This document shows positions 1-13,091 of a stretch of 64,000 nucleotides of DNA, in pieces. Made by a program: the position numbers and the translations under genes. The stretch's first letter is position 1. The number at the start of each line of letters is the position of its first letter. Origin of the DNA: Hypericum androsaemum (taxonomy: Eukaryota > Streptophyta > Magnoliopsida > Malpighiales > Hypericaceae). The notes under the pieces are model-generated. The model ran no database searches, had not been told where the DNA came from, and saw only the letters and a program-made list of their open reading frames with translations. The stretch lies in the NCBI GenBank assembly GCA_963995505.1, contig OZ023185.1:18611691-18675690 (forward strand), read 5' to 3'.

Positions 1-45
1 TAGTCCCCTGAATCCAAATCCTAGTGGAAATCGTTGCATATATAG

Positions 46-1133
46 GGTTCAAATTCAGTGGGGACATGGGTAATCCCCACTGAAAGGGACAGGGGTAATA
101 TTGGAAATACAATAATTAAAATAATTAAAAAAATATCAGCAATAAATACAAGTATGAGGATATTGGTTTCCATTTTCTCGGATATTGGTTTCATTCTACT
201 ATGATATTGGTTTCATTCTACTATAATATTGGTTTCATTCTACTATGATATTGGTTTCCATCTTCTATGTTATTGGTTTCATTCTACTATGACATTGGTT
301 TCATCCTACTATGATATTGGTTTCATTCCACTGTGATATTGGTTTTCATCTTCTCCAATATTGGTATCCCATTATAAGTAAAAATATATATCATTTGAAT
401 GTATTGGTTTCATTCTTCTCGAATATTGGTATCATCGTTCTAGGATATTGGTATCATTCTACTTTAATATTGGTATCATTCATCTATGAATTTTTGCTAT
501 AATTTTAAGCACTAAGTTCAAACAACAACCAAACACCAACATAAAGTCCCAATCTTTAAATACAAAATCATCAGAACCATGTGAAATCGACCAATCCAGC
601 AATAATCAAAGTCAAAATGGGTCATTTTTTTCGGACCAAATAATCAACGAAAAAGCTGGTGAAAAAAACCTGAAAAAAGGACTAAATAAAAGAGGAAATT
701 CAAGAAAAAATCCAATTAAATTCCTGACACTTCGAATATAATTTCACTCTAACGTCGAAGCTAAGAAATTGAAACATATGACCTCCGTACTATATCAAAA
801 GTACCTAAACAAAGGATTCAAAACCCAATTAAAAGGGGGTGGGGGGTTTTCATAAACAAAGGATTCAAAACCCAATTAATGTGGTGGGGGGGGGGGGGGC
901 AGCGGGGATGGAGGGAGGGGGGGTTTGGGAGCGGCGGGGACAGAGTGGGGTGGAGGGGGAAATTATATAGTGGAACCCTAATGAGTATGTTTGGATAAAA
1001 AGTCGAAAATACCCTCAACAGATTCTGACCATCAGATCTGTAAAAAAAAAATTTGATCAAATCTAAAGGCCCATATTTAGTCCATACCATGGGGATGATT
1101 TTTATGTAGTCCCCCCTGAATCCAAACCCGCAT
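46..1133. mobile_element. TIR-bounded non-autonomous element carrying a minisatellite (family D)
   Basis: The left part reads GGGTTCAAATTCAGTGGGGAC near 52-72. The right part near 1114-1131 reads GTCCCCCCTGAATCCAAACCC, an imperfect reverse complement. The segment between holds a 22-bp tandem array, a G-run near 886-899 and no convincing gene. The same left edge recurs at 33027-33047 next to a similar array, which supports a repeat family. Family assignment is open. No target duplication was recognised, and a further copy of the right-end motif at positions 2-20 suggests a neighbouring element cut by the window edge. Confidence 0.45.
165..487. repeat. 22-bp minisatellite, GATATTGGTTTCATTCTACT-type units
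   Basis: Roughly a dozen diverged units of about 22 bp are built on ATATTGGTTTC or ATATTGGTATC followed by ATTCTACTAT. Units are directly repeated with no unique spacers. A second array of the same unit family lies at 33090-33430. Confidence 0.8.
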
Positions 1134-1976
1134 ATATATATCACGACTTGAAGAAATATATCGTTGTATATATACCACGACTCGAAAAGATACCGTAAAT
1201 CAAAATAATTCGTGTGCGAATAAATGATCAAATAAATACTCACCGTGAAGACATTTTTTTCAAATCTGTGCTCGGCAAACCAAGAATTATTGTCTCGGGT
1301 CGGACAGCTAGCCCAAAAAGATGGTAACAGGTGGATTGGTCACCTTACCTTGTCAAAATAATGGTGTCTAATTGTTTTTTACTTCGTGTGACAACCGACT
1401 CAAACTCGAATAAATCAATAGCGAGTTGACAATTCAAAGGAACAGCTTTTTTTCTTCCCAATCCTATCCTACCACAATTGAGATGTCCACTTTCCGCTTG
1501 TACCAGCTACAACAGTTGGGTACATCCTTTCCTCGCTATCAAAAAATTCACTTTACAGGTAAGGAAGCTGAAGAAAAAAACAGAAAAACTCTCCACCAAC
1601 CTATATCTTTTCTAAGAAAACACCTCCACCATGGAAAGAATGAAAAGCTCCTCACCACTCAACAACTAGAAGAGTTCAAAGACTACCAAGAGATAACAAG
1701 GGGAAAAAAATGGCAGCAGCAGAAAAGGAAAGGCCTGCACTTTGTTCTACCCTCAACTAGCTTAAAAAGGTCAGCATCAGCCCCGACCCGAGCAATTAGA
1801 AGATACTATTGGCAAAACTCTCCGGACTTTGTGGCCAGATTTACACGATCAAGTTCTGGCTGCGGTTGTCTCTCCCCTTGATGTTTGACCTCTCATCCAA
1901 ACTTGCAGGAACCCCAAGATGGGAACCACTTTCTGCAAGTTCACGAAAACAAAATTTAAGAAAACTATGCGTCCCT
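1134..1976. other. Intergenic, includes probable 3' UTR of the GIP1-like gene
   Basis: No recognisable gene. A 151-codon open frame at 1426-1881 (+) has no family features and lies antisense in the downstream region of the minus-strand gene. The stretch just left of 1977 is presumably 3' UTR. Confidence 0.5.
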
Positions 1977-4900
1977 TCAGTAGTTACTAGGCCAGTTTAT
2001 CTGTTGGTGCTGTGGTTGCTGGTAAACGTTGGCTCCCGGTCCCACCATGTCGACGGCTCCACCCATGGCCTGAGACTGCTGTAGAAGGGGGTGAACAGCT
2101 GCTCCTGCTTGTGCTGGGTGATACATGTTGGCAAAGGTGCCATGACCTGCTTGCGTAGGTGCAAAAGCCACGTGCTGGCCTTGGGGAGGGATGTTGTAGA
2201 AGGAATTTGATAAATCACGACCCGGAGCAGCAATCCACACTGCTGAACCCTCACTCTGCAGGAAAGTAAATACACCGGAATATTTATTGGCCTTGTATCT
2301 AAAAGAAGAGACCGAAGCAAAAGAGCATAACAATGGGATCATGCATCGTTGAATTCTTTTTACAAAAACAATAGTGTCAAGGACGTTAACAATACGCAAA
2401 AGTGCTGAAAATCTCAGTAAAAAACTAAAACTGTAATCAAAGGCCTACCTGCTGCCCAGTAATGTAGACATTACTTTCCTTGAACTGAGATGAATTAAGA
2501 TCTTCATTTGTGGTGGTATTCCCTCCAATTGCTGCAGAACTAGGATTGTAACTGCCTGGAGAGGCTCCATATGGCGCATAACCACTCGGGATTCCAACTT
2601 GAGCAGAGTTCCCCGTATTAGTTCCAGGTTTGTATTGAGGAAGTGGGTATTTAACCCCCGCGGCAGCTGGTGCTGGATACATCCCGCCAGCTTGAGGTTG
2701 TTGTGGGAAGGCACCATTGCTTAAAAATTGGTGGATGCCTGGGGGTGGGACGTAAAATGGCGAGAAGTAATGACCATATGGGATGTAATTTGGAGGATAG
2801 TGTGATATATGCAACCCGGCTGGTGGACGAAAGACTGGGAGTGATTGCTGAGACATGGCAATGGAGCTTTGCATGAGCCCAGCTGCTTGAGTCACCAGAG
2901 GAGTAGGACCAGTAGTGGATAGGACCAACGGATTTCCACCCTACAAACAAACAAATATGAAAACCAAACAATTAGTACAAAGACCTACAGGCAAACAATA
3001 CTGCAGATCCAGACAACCACCAACCATTATAATGTCCTGCAAACAAGAAGATGTATGTCATCTTCAAAGCATCCTATTCGAAATGCATATGATCATATTC
3101 ATTCCCATTGAACTGTGTGCGATAGATAAATGAATTCGTTGGGACGAAGGTCCAAAGTCAACATATTGATATGCCATGAATATGATGAACTTGTCAAGAA
3201 GCTTTTAAGACACAACCCCAACCCCCTCACTTTTCATGTTGCAGAATTTATCATTTGATGAGCAATTAGTTACCAGTAATAACTCTGTCAAGGAATAATC
3301 AAAGAATCTACAGTACAAATTGGAGAATATTAAGTTTAATCAGATAGTAGATAAATGGAAGGCCATGGTATAAGAACCTCTTGGGGAGACTGAGAAGTAT
3401 GCGGAGGCATTCCAGCAATATTTCCATTATACTTGGCAGGAACTCCGGGAGAAGGAAAAGGAGAAACGCGGCCATCACTGTCAGCACCTGAGCGGTAGTA
3501 TTGCGCATAATAACTTGCAGGATCAAACGGCTGTTGGACCTAAAAAAAGACAGGATGGAAACAGTAGGAAGTGAGCGAAGGTTGTTGCTCCGTGAAGGAA
3601 GATTAAACCAAAGTGTAATCGAAGTCGTAATATAATTTGTTGGTTGTTATGCCTGATAGAAAAACTTACAACAAAGTTAGGAAGACGAGAAATTTCGCGT
3701 CCTTGAGAATCGGAGTTTTCAAATGCTGTAACCTGACTACCCATCATCGGAGGCACAAGACCAAAATTGTAGCTCGGGGGAGTATGGACAGTGGAATATT
3801 GCTGGCCTCCAGACAACAGTGAAGCCTCCTGCTTGGAGTCGCTATAATCAGACACGGCACCAGATGAGACATCAGCCTCACCAGCCAAGTTCTCAAGCAC
3901 CTGTGCAGGTGACTCTGTAGAATCCGCATAAGCCACCTCTTCCGTAGCTTCCACTGCAGTTTGATTGCTGTATCGAGAACATTGAAATGTCATGTTCAAT
4001 GGGTAATCAAAAAATCCAAAAAAGCAAATCAAATGAATCTGAAAATGTATTAAAAGAACTCAGGACAAAATTTGCTCTTTCCACCTGCTTAAAGTTTCAG
4101 GATTGCTGAATGCTTAGTGGCTGAAACATTTATGTTAGATAACAACAGAAACACAATCAGTGAATATTAAGCAAAAAAAAAACTTGCACATCAAATGCAG
4201 CCACAAACACATTTTCCAAACTTCGATTTATCTATGCAAGTAAACTTTGTGCAGAGTATTGAGCATCCATTCCGATGATTGTTATATCTCACTCCACCTC
4301 CTGGCTCCTAGCAGGATGCAGCCATTCAATTAAAGTCGGGTCCCTTATCATCCACATTTTGATCAAAAGAAGAAGACAAGAGAAGAATATTTTTTGTGTG
4401 CACGTTATGATGCAACAACAAACCTAGTCAAACAATTATGCTGAGCAGACATTATCATATCCAGGCAGACAAGAAAAAGTCAAAGAGTAAATCAAAGTTA
4501 TTTTTGCTCAATGTATCATAGTTTTGCATAATTCATCATCAAATATGTACCTCGCAGTCTGTTCCTCCATATTTTCTTCTCCCTGAGATGCTTCAGATAA
4601 AGGCGTAGAACTCTTTTCACTCTCCTGTCCACTGGCATAACTTGACATTACCCCAAAGCTAACATCAAAACTTCCAAAACTCAATTTAGTTCTTTCAGAT
4701 TCTGGAACATGAATATGGTTTGGTATAATAACATGCTGCCGCTGCGGAATATGCACATCCTCCAACTTCTTTTGCAGCTTAGAAGTAGCTTCCTCTAAAT
4801 CAAGAACATTCGGTTGCGGCTTTGGCAGCACATTGGCCTCAACTCGAGTGTTGCGACTTTCAGGAGAACCAGCTGCTCCAGATGCCTGAGGTACAACGGG

Positions 4901-7900
4901 AGCTGTTGGCTTTGGTTTCCATTCTTTATTGCCGCCAACTGTTTCATTATGGAGCGATAATGATTAAGTCAGTCTGAATGAAGATGTAAACTATCACTGG
5001 ATAACAAAAGCTGAAAGGTTCAAGAAAAACTTGTCCTAAGAGCATGCTCATTATTTTTAAAAATTGTTAAAACCTTGAACTCCAATATCTCCACACAAAA
5101 AAAGAAGTCGCAAGGCTACACCTGAAATACAGTCCGAACGAAGATGTGTTTATCACTGGAAAACAAAAGCTGAAAGGCTCAAGAAAAACTTGTCCTAAGA
5201 GCATGCTTATTATTTTATTAAAAAAATTGTTAAAACCTTGAACTCCAAATTCTCCAAAACAAAAGGCAGGTTTGAGTTCATATTCCTGGATCTCACACAC
5301 ATCTATGAGCTCTCAGGTTTTCATTAAGTAATTAAAAGGCAAGATATATCAAGATGGATAAACCTATGCACAAACAATGCACTGGTACAGAGGAAAAGAA
5401 ATAGAGAAAAGTAATGAAAATGCTAGAAGTGGCAAACTTCTGATGGCCACAAAGACAAGTTTCTTGAGTCGTATGTAGAAACCAAACGGTGCAAGGGCGA
5501 ATTGCAAGCTTTAATCTACAAGTAGAAAGGACTGATAAGTTTCTTGAAGCTCTGTAAGAGCCAAAAAGATATTTTACCTTTCTGTGGGCCAACTAATTGC
5601 TGTGACCTGCTATTATAGTTGGATGAAGGCCTGCTGCCATGAGTCGACATAGACAAGGGTTGGGATGAGTCATGACCCTTCCCAATTCCCTGGGATTTGT
5701 TTGGAACTTTCCCGGGCAGAAAAGAGGTCCCAATCTCAGAAGCTGTGGTCAACGAAATAGACATATGCATTAGAAAGCATAATTAAGGGATAAAGATAAG
5801 ATTGGAGAAAACTTCAAATACTAACCTGATTTATCGACAGGCACAAGTGCACCCGCTTCACTCGCAACCTGATAGCTCCCAACCTCACGTTTAATTGTAC
5901 CCACAACTCCAGGGCCTCGCAACTCATGGGAAGGAAGAAGTATCGGATCAGATGTCGAGAAACGTGCAGTAGATGAGGGTGGTGTAGTCACAGGCACTGA
6001 TAAGTTGCCAGAGCCCAAAGCCTGATCTCCAGCTGCATCCTCAGATCCAGGTTTATCTGTGGCAGTGCTATCAACATCAATCAAGTGCACTTTGTTTGCC
6101 ACCTCTCTGGCATCAGTAGCTGAAGAAATTTCGTGTTTATTAACATCATTACCTGCAGTCAAGTTTGCCACGGGAACGGCACTAGCATTTTCGGTAACCG
6201 TAATGATTGGTCCGTTGGTCACAGCAGCAACAGAACTGCAAAACATCATCAACAACAAAGAATAAGGTCTTGCCTCCAGTAATCATCACCGAAAAGTTGA
6301 ATCCAAATTGAAGCTCAGCTGAACATGTGAGGACAATCACCTGGCCGTCGGACTTGCCTCCTCTTGTGGAGCAGACAAGGACACAACAGCCTTCTCTGTT
6401 GGCTGGTTAGTCCCACTGTCTCGTCCAGGAACCGAATTCTTTCCACTGACAGCAGCTAGACAAATTCACGGGGAAGTCAACTTCAACATTGATTTGCAAG
6501 TTGCAACAGCTGCGAAAGTCCCTTTAAGAAAACCAAATGGAGATCTGCCAAGTTGCAGCTAGATATGTGGACATATTTAAGGGTTTAAGAGAATAGATTG
6601 GAAGTTTACAGGGGTTTTGAATCATCTGATAGTGCAACGCATAAGAAAAAGAACAGAATCATTAATCATAAATTAAGAACCCCAAATTGCCAAAGGAAGA
6701 AGAAGTCGAAACAGATACACATATCTCGGCCTCTTAATCTGACGAAAGAAAGAAGTCTAGACACAACACTTCACATCAAGTAAAAGAAAAAGGCAGAAAA
6801 AATTAAAAGAGAGATTCACAGTGCTTAAGGGAAAATGATGGGAGATATTTTTTACCATGTGATGTGTAGCGGGGTGCATAATTGGATCGACCACCCCGAC
6901 TTCCCCTTCCCTGTGTTCCAGATTTCCATCGGGAATCCCCGGGCTCTTTGTTGTTTGCATTCTGAAAAAAATTAAAAAGCGACGCAAATGACAATGATAT
7001 AAATATACACAACAATTATGCCTAGAAGATACCATGTCTGACTACAGAAATTTCAAATGCCCAAGCTCCAGTGACCACCCAGGTCCATCGTCTTAGAATT
7101 AAGCATAACCCTTTAGTCTTTAGAAAGTCAGAAAATAACATTTTTGGCAACCTAAGGCAGGACTAATCACTAAGATGTGATTGCTGCAATCTCCACAACT
7201 TACAAAACCTAGATAGCAATTGATAAGCCTATAAACAATTACCCAATCTCAGGCCAGCTCTTCTTATTATGAAAGAGTAGGCAGGCAGGCCATAAACAAA
7301 TAGCTAATCTATTGGATATCAATTTGTGGTGAAATTGACAACAAAGACCCGCACTGGGCATATGCATTAGCTAGAGCAGCTGAAAGGACAAAAAACTAGC
7401 ATCATGGTTGAACATATCTGAACCAAGCCAAGCCAAGCCAAGCCAAGCCCTGCCCTTTGAGAATCACAGACAGACGATACCTCTTTTTTCTTATCCCGTT
7501 TCCTTTTCACTTCGTGGAATGTGTCTGCAAGAAAACCCAAAGGCAAATAAAATTTAGACCTTGAGATTCTAAACGAGGAGGACACACACTGAACTAGTAG
7601 AAAGCATAAACACAATGCCATCTCCCCTAACTACAGAAGCTCGCTCCATTGCCTACCCCTCCTCGTCATTAAAAACCCGACCCGCCTTTATTCCTCATCG
7701 CATCACCACTATTTCCCCAACAAACACACACACTCATAACGAACGCTCGTGTTGCTCTAAACCTAACGGATCCGACAAGGATCAAACATCTAAACCACAA
7801 CAGAAGAGTAAAAACAAGGTCACCGAGGAGGAGAAGCTTCTGAGCGGTCTCGTTGGGATCCATGGAACATTCCTTAAGCGTTGAGTAAATCTCGTCCTCG

Positions 7901-8028
7901 GAATGGTTCCCCGTGATCTCCTTTATGTGCTGGATCGTCTTCTTCACGTTGCTCGGTATCGCCGACGTGGCAGCGGCTGACGATGAAGAAGAAACCCTAG
8001 CCCCGCCGCCTCTTCCTCCCCCGCTCAT
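1977..8028 (-). CDS. GIP1-like: GBF-interacting protein 1-like (DUF1296/GIP1_N), 887 aa, 11 exons
   Basis: Exons on the minus strand: 8028-7824, 7524-7481, 6961-6856, 6455-6341, 6235-5826, 5742-5578, 4938-4551, 3967-3670, 3539-3378, 2940-2449, 2255-1977. All introns are GT-AG and the sum is 888 in-frame codons including the stop. Residues about 24-84 carry the GIP1 N-terminal domain, a UBA-like fold, with core IPSNVKKTIQHIKEITGNHS and then DTFHEVKRKRDKKKE. The rest is low complexity: Ser/Thr-rich middle, Pro/Gly/Tyr/Gln-rich C-terminus ending INWPSNY. In Arabidopsis GIP1 enhances DNA binding by the G-box factor GBF3, and the protein is reported as nuclear with a chaperone-like role; function here is inferred from family. 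The start is the first ATG in the Gly/Ser-rich leader MSGGGRGGG. Family membership is clear; the exact paralogue is not. Confidence 0.93.
7426..7449. repeat. (AAGCC)n microsatellite in intron 1 of the GIP1-like gene
   Basis: About five perfect 5-bp units (CCAAG phase) inside the first intron. Probably length-polymorphic. No functional signal seen. Confidence 0.7.
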
Positions 8029-11000
8029 TTTTTCCCCTTTTATTTATATTAATGCCTTAAATTATTAATCAAGCAATATTACAAACACTAGTACACTGGC
8101 TGGCTGGCTGGCTGGCTTCCTTCCTTCCCCCTCTCTCTATTTATTTAGAAGAAAATAATAATATTTAAAAATGGCTCCCTCCCTTTCTCAATCTCTGCGT
8201 AAGTTGGTGGGTGAAGTCAAGGGATTTGATCGAGGAAGAAGAGAGAAGGTGATTTTGATTTGATTTGATTTAGGGTTAAACAAGGGGGCTTTTATTTCCA
8301 TCATTCTGTGTCTTTTTATTCATTTATTTTTCCCTTTTTTTCATGAAAATGAAATTGGTCGGGAGGAGGAAGAAGCGTCGAACGATAGAGTGTAATTTCG
8401 TTATTTTCTTAGGGAATTCAAGAAATAAATATTTACTTGAAAAATTAGTGGAAAAGGCAAGGGAATTTTATTTATTACAACGTTTTGGGTAATGATTAAT
8501 GAATGATGGGCTTGGATTCGGTACATGTTGTTTCCTGTACCGTCTAGGAGGGGTAAAATAGTCAAATAACAATTAAGAAAGTGACACGCGCAAGTAAAGA
8601 GAAGAGAAGGAGGTTAGAGAGTGTGTTCACGTGCCTTTTTTTTGTCTTTATTCCTATATTATATTGAAACAAAGCAAACTAATATATTATTTAACTAATT
8701 ATTTATTATAAGTATTAATTAATATTATTGTAACCGAACATGTCATTTTACATAACCTGGGCATGTTATTTGATTAATTATTTAATTAATCTGACATGCC
8801 ATTTGACATAATCTAAGCATGCCATTTCAAATAACGTGTACATGTCATTTGACATAACATGGTAATGTCATTTAACATAACATGGGCATGCCATTTGATA
8901 TAACATGTGCATGTCATTTGATATAACTTGAGCATGCCATTTGACATAACATGGACTTGTAACTCGATCAACTATTGACTTCAAATATATTTTCGACATC
9001 TTTCCACTCCGAATTTGGAGAAGTCATAAATTACAAAGTTGTAGAACTTGTGGCTCTCCAACTGAAACCTCTCGACCACTTCTCACCGTCGCCCCTTCTT
9101 CACAATCGAACTCCGGTCTGCTCCTCGTCAACATCAGAGTGGTGGTCGGCGTCGGGCTCGTAGCAACGTCGTCGGTCTCAGATCTAGAACCATGAATTTT
9201 TAATTAGAGATAGATGAGGGAGTAAGAGAGAGGTAAAAGGCAAAAGAGAAATATGGAAGGGAGGAGAGAAAAGAAAAAAATAGAAGTGGATAGGTAAAAG
9301 ACAAAAATGCCCATATAAATTACAACCGTTAGATCTCTGACGCATATTTAGTCATCAAAATCAAAGACCATATTAAATCATATTTGGTACACGAAACCCC
9401 TCACTCCGTGCAAAATCCAGCCCATGAGTGATTGGGTTTTTAAGATTATCGTCCAACGTTTTCATTATTGGCGTCTTTTCTCGGAAAATCCACTCTCAAT
9501 GGGCTGCATTTTCCCGGTATGTGCTTCGTGTTTGGGTTCATTTTTACCCCTGGCTTGCCTCGAGTATTTTATTTTAATTTGCCAAATGGAAGCGGTGGGT
9601 TTTGCAAACAAGACAGTAGATTTATTAATTTCTATTATCCGGATACTGTTATACGAAAAATTTCAAATTTGGGTCGAATATGAAACTCGACATGTCGTCC
9701 ACTATGGGCTGCTAGGCTGGGTTAATTATTTGATGATTAAGGATTTTATTGAAATAAAAGGGTACACCGCTGGTAGAATTTGGATTTTCAAAATCGCTAG
9801 TACTTTCTTTGTAAAAGTTTCCTCTCATCTCTTTTTTTCTTCTTTTTCAGGTATATATTTTATTTCTCTTCCGCCTAGTATCTCATTTATTTTCTTTCTC
9901 AATACAAGTAATTAATTTATAATTTAGTTTATAATTGTGATATCTAATTTTTTTATAAGTAGTTCTTAGTGGTTCGAATTTCAATAGTACTACGTCAATC
10001 CCTTGACCGTTGACCCAGTAGCACTTATGATATCTAACAACTATTTAGTTCTTAATATAAAAAGAGACGACGCATTTATTTTAATGATGACTTAGACCCA
10101 TGATTAGATTAGTACTAATTGTCATCGGTTCGAACTATGTTCTTTTGATGACTACGACTAGATATAGTATGTTCTATTATTATATATTTAATTTTTTTGG
10201 TGGAATATTATATATTTAGTAAGTGACTATGGCTAGGCAGATTCATTTTAATGATAGCTCTACAGAGACTAAAAATAAAAAGCTTAGAGCTACAATCTTT
10301 CAAATCTAAAAGCAAATATTATGATTAGCATTTACTTTTGTACCAAAAAGTAATTTGATCATCTCATTGTTCAGTGTAACTGAATTGAAAATATACCAAT
10401 GTTAAAATTCGGTAAAGCAAGTTTCGCTACCATTTGATATATTGTCTAACTCAAATATGAATTAATTGGTTCAATAAATATCTAATACTTTCGGTAGAAA
10501 AAACATAGCGCGTAGAGTTCTCTTTGAAAGTTTGAAATTCGGAACTCGAAAATGCACTGTGTAAATTAGATAGATTTTTTCCCCTACGTAGCTCAATTTT
10601 TTTCATATTTAATTTTGGTTTATACCATCTGATATCTGACCAATTGGACCGACTAATCTAGAATTCGAGCCGGGTATGATCTTTAAAGAGTGTAAAGATC
10701 TTTTAACAAATATTTTATACTGCTGCGTGCTTAAGGACTTGAACTCGAGATCTTGTTAAGTTATAACAACTTTTTTATCAATTAATTTAAGTATTTCTTA
10801 GTAATTATTTTCTTATTTAGCTGAGACTTCATTAGAGTGATTGTCCGAATACCAAATAGGATTCCGGAACAAGAACATAACCAAATAGGCCCACATTACA
10901 AGAGGCCCATGCAGCCCAATATAAACCCATTCCTACATTTTTTGATTAAACCCATTCCTACATGGTGCCTCCGTTTCCTATGTAGAAACTGAAGTACGAA

Positions 11001-11175
11001 ACTCAGCCACTATTTGTGTCGACATAAGGAGAAACGAAGAGGAAGTTACCCTGTGTATTATAATAGAAACCCCTTTCTTGCCTCCCCAAGTCGAAACAAA
11101 AATCCCCAAATTCCCAAAACCCTAGCTGTTTCTCTAGATCGCCGAGGCTCGTATCCGAAGCTAATAGCTCAATCA
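8029..11175. other. 3.1-kb divergent intergenic region between GIP1-like and hnRNP genes
   Basis: The two genes are transcribed away from each other, so both promoters should lie here. Immediately upstream of the GIP1-like start is a leader with a (GGCT)n run at about 8097-8117. 8735-8957 is a minisatellite array, listed separately. The 163-codon frame at 9424-9915 shows no family features. 9950-10850 is AT-rich with nothing recognised. Confidence 0.6.
8735..8957. repeat. 23-bp minisatellite, GCATGCCATTTGACATAAC-type units
   Basis: About nine diverged direct units based on CATGCCATTTGACATAACATG. The unit length and core (CCAT....CATAAC) match arrays at 31930-32150, 32535-32595, 43585-43740 and 53078-53310. 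Confidence 0.75.
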
Positions 11176-13091
11176 ATGGGTTTCAAGAGAGGCGATCACT
11201 TCGCCGGCGACGGAGCCAGCCCCGGGTTAGCCCCGCTTCCCAAACCCTATCCCTTAATTGAATAATAAAAGAAAGATTTTTTCCAGCTCATAAAAAAGGT
11301 ATTTTTTTGTTGTTGCAGGAAAATATTCATCGGGGGTTTAGCTAAGGATGCCACCTTAGGTAAGATCCGACTCTTCGATTATGATTTTTGATTTTTCTTT
11401 TTTAATTTTGGGATGTTTGTGTAATTTTTGTGTTTGAACGTGGGGGTGTTGGTTCCGATAGAGACTTTCTTGAAGCACTTTGAGAAGTACGGGGAGATCA
11501 CGGACCATGTGATAATGAAGGACCGGCATACCGGTCGGCCAAGGGGGTTCGGATTCATTACCTACGCCGATCCTTCCGTTGTTGATGCTGTTATTCAGGA
11601 CAACCATATCATTAACGGCAAACAAGTTAGTGTTTTTCTCCTTGCAGCTGCTTTTCTTTTCCTGGTTCCTGTAATGGGTTATTTGCTGCGTCCCGGTTAT
11701 GAATTTGGAGGGATATCGGACCATATGGACGAGTGGGTGTAGTTTGAGGCCTAGTATGGATTTTGTTCCTCGGCAATCTCTGCTTCCTGAGTTGACTAGT
11801 TAGAATTTGGGATGCGTCTTTGATGCTTTGGTACATGATGACACTATTATGTAAACTAGTTGGTCTTCGGTTATTGTGTTCTATTTAACGAGTTGTGCTG
11901 CAGGTTGAGATCAAAAGAACTATCCCAAAAGGTTCTGCTGAAGCAGCAACAAAATCCAGTGACTTCAAAACTAAGAAGATTTTTGTTGGGGGAATCCCTA
12001 CATCTGTCACAGAAGGTTTGAAGTCTTATCCTGTCTCTTCTTATTGTATACTTGTTTGTCTTTTTTGTGGTGATACAAGACTGTACTAATGGTTCTTTGT
12101 CAAATTGAACATTAGATGAATTCAAGGACTTCTTCTCAAAGTTCGGTGAAGTGGCGGAGCATGAGATAATACGAGATCATGCAACTAAAAGGTCTCGGGG
12201 GTTTGGGTTTATCGTGTTTGACAATGAGAAAGTAGTTGACAATGTTCTGGCTAATGGAAAGATGATTGACATGGCGGGTACTCAGGTGAGTTTAGTCTTA
12301 AGGATACTTGTGGCACCAAAATGTATGGTAACAGCTGCCTCGGACATATGTTGTGAGATAATTATACATTTTCAATTTATACACCCACTCGACTTGATGG
12401 AATTTCATGCAAAAATTATCACAAAGCGATAAGTGTAAGTTGTTTTGCTTGAATCAGTAAACTGTTTTCCCCACCTTCATCTTACACCGAAGCTTCTAAT
12501 TTAGGTTTCCAATGGGAGGTTATTAAGTTGGCTATGGAAAGCCTAGGTTAACTCACTCCTTTGTTGTAGGTTGAGATCAAGAAGGCTGAACCAAAGAAAG
12601 CCTCAAACTCTGCATCTGGTCCTGCATTTGGCAGTGACTCTAGGGCACGCTCATTTGATGAGGGATTCGGTGGATTTAGTGATTATAGTGGTTTTGGCAG
12701 TGGTGGTTATGGCCCCGGGCCCGGCCCCTATAGGTCACTAGGAGGCTTTAGTGGTAGATATGGCAGTTACGGTGGATATGGAGGTGCTGCTGATTTTGGT
12801 GGAAGTTATGGGGGTTTTGGCGGAGGTGGCCTTGGTGGTTACCGAGGAGAACCGTCATTTGGTTATTCTAGTCGTTTTGCTTCCTATGGTGGAGGTCTTG
12901 GTGGGGCTGGTCTAGGTGCATATGGACGTGGAAGTGGTTATGGAGGTGGAAGTGGTTATGGAGGGTACGGTGTCTCGGGGTCCGGTACTGCTTATGATTC
13001 AGGCCCCGGGGCTAGTTTTGGTGGACCCGGAGGGGTTTATGGCGGTAGGCCAGGGTACGGTGGTAGTCGCTACCATCCTTACGCAAGGTAG
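11176..13091 (+). CDS. Heterogeneous nuclear ribonucleoprotein 1-like, two RRMs plus Gly-rich tail, 352 aa
   Basis: Exons: 11176-11225, 11319-11359, 11462-11625, 11904-12015, 12116-12285, 12570-13091; GT-AG throughout, 353 codons with the stop. RRM1 starts at residue 18 with RNP2 KIFIGG and has RNP1 RGFGFITY. RRM2 starts near residue 110 with KIFVGG and RNP1 RGFGFIVF. The last exon encodes a Gly/Tyr/Ser-rich tail from about residue 200 (SGGYGPG, GYGGYGG), ending YHPYAR. This is the plant RBGD/hnRNP A/B-like layout, expected to bind pre-mRNA or mRNA in the nucleus with possible shuttling and condensate formation through the tail. The start is the first ATG after the leader and gives MGFKRGDHFAGDGASPGK, as usual in this family. 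The paralogue is not resolved. Confidence 0.94.

Noticed and set aside
165..487. CRISPR-like regular repeats
   Set aside because: The units abut with no unique spacers, and the context is a plant nuclear genome. It is a minisatellite.
1426..1881. 151-codon plus-strand frame
   Set aside because: No domain, and it lies in the probable 3' region of the minus-strand GIP1-like gene.
9424..9915. 163-codon plus-strand frame rich in Phe/Ile
   Set aside because: AT-rich composition, no family features, no splice or leader context.
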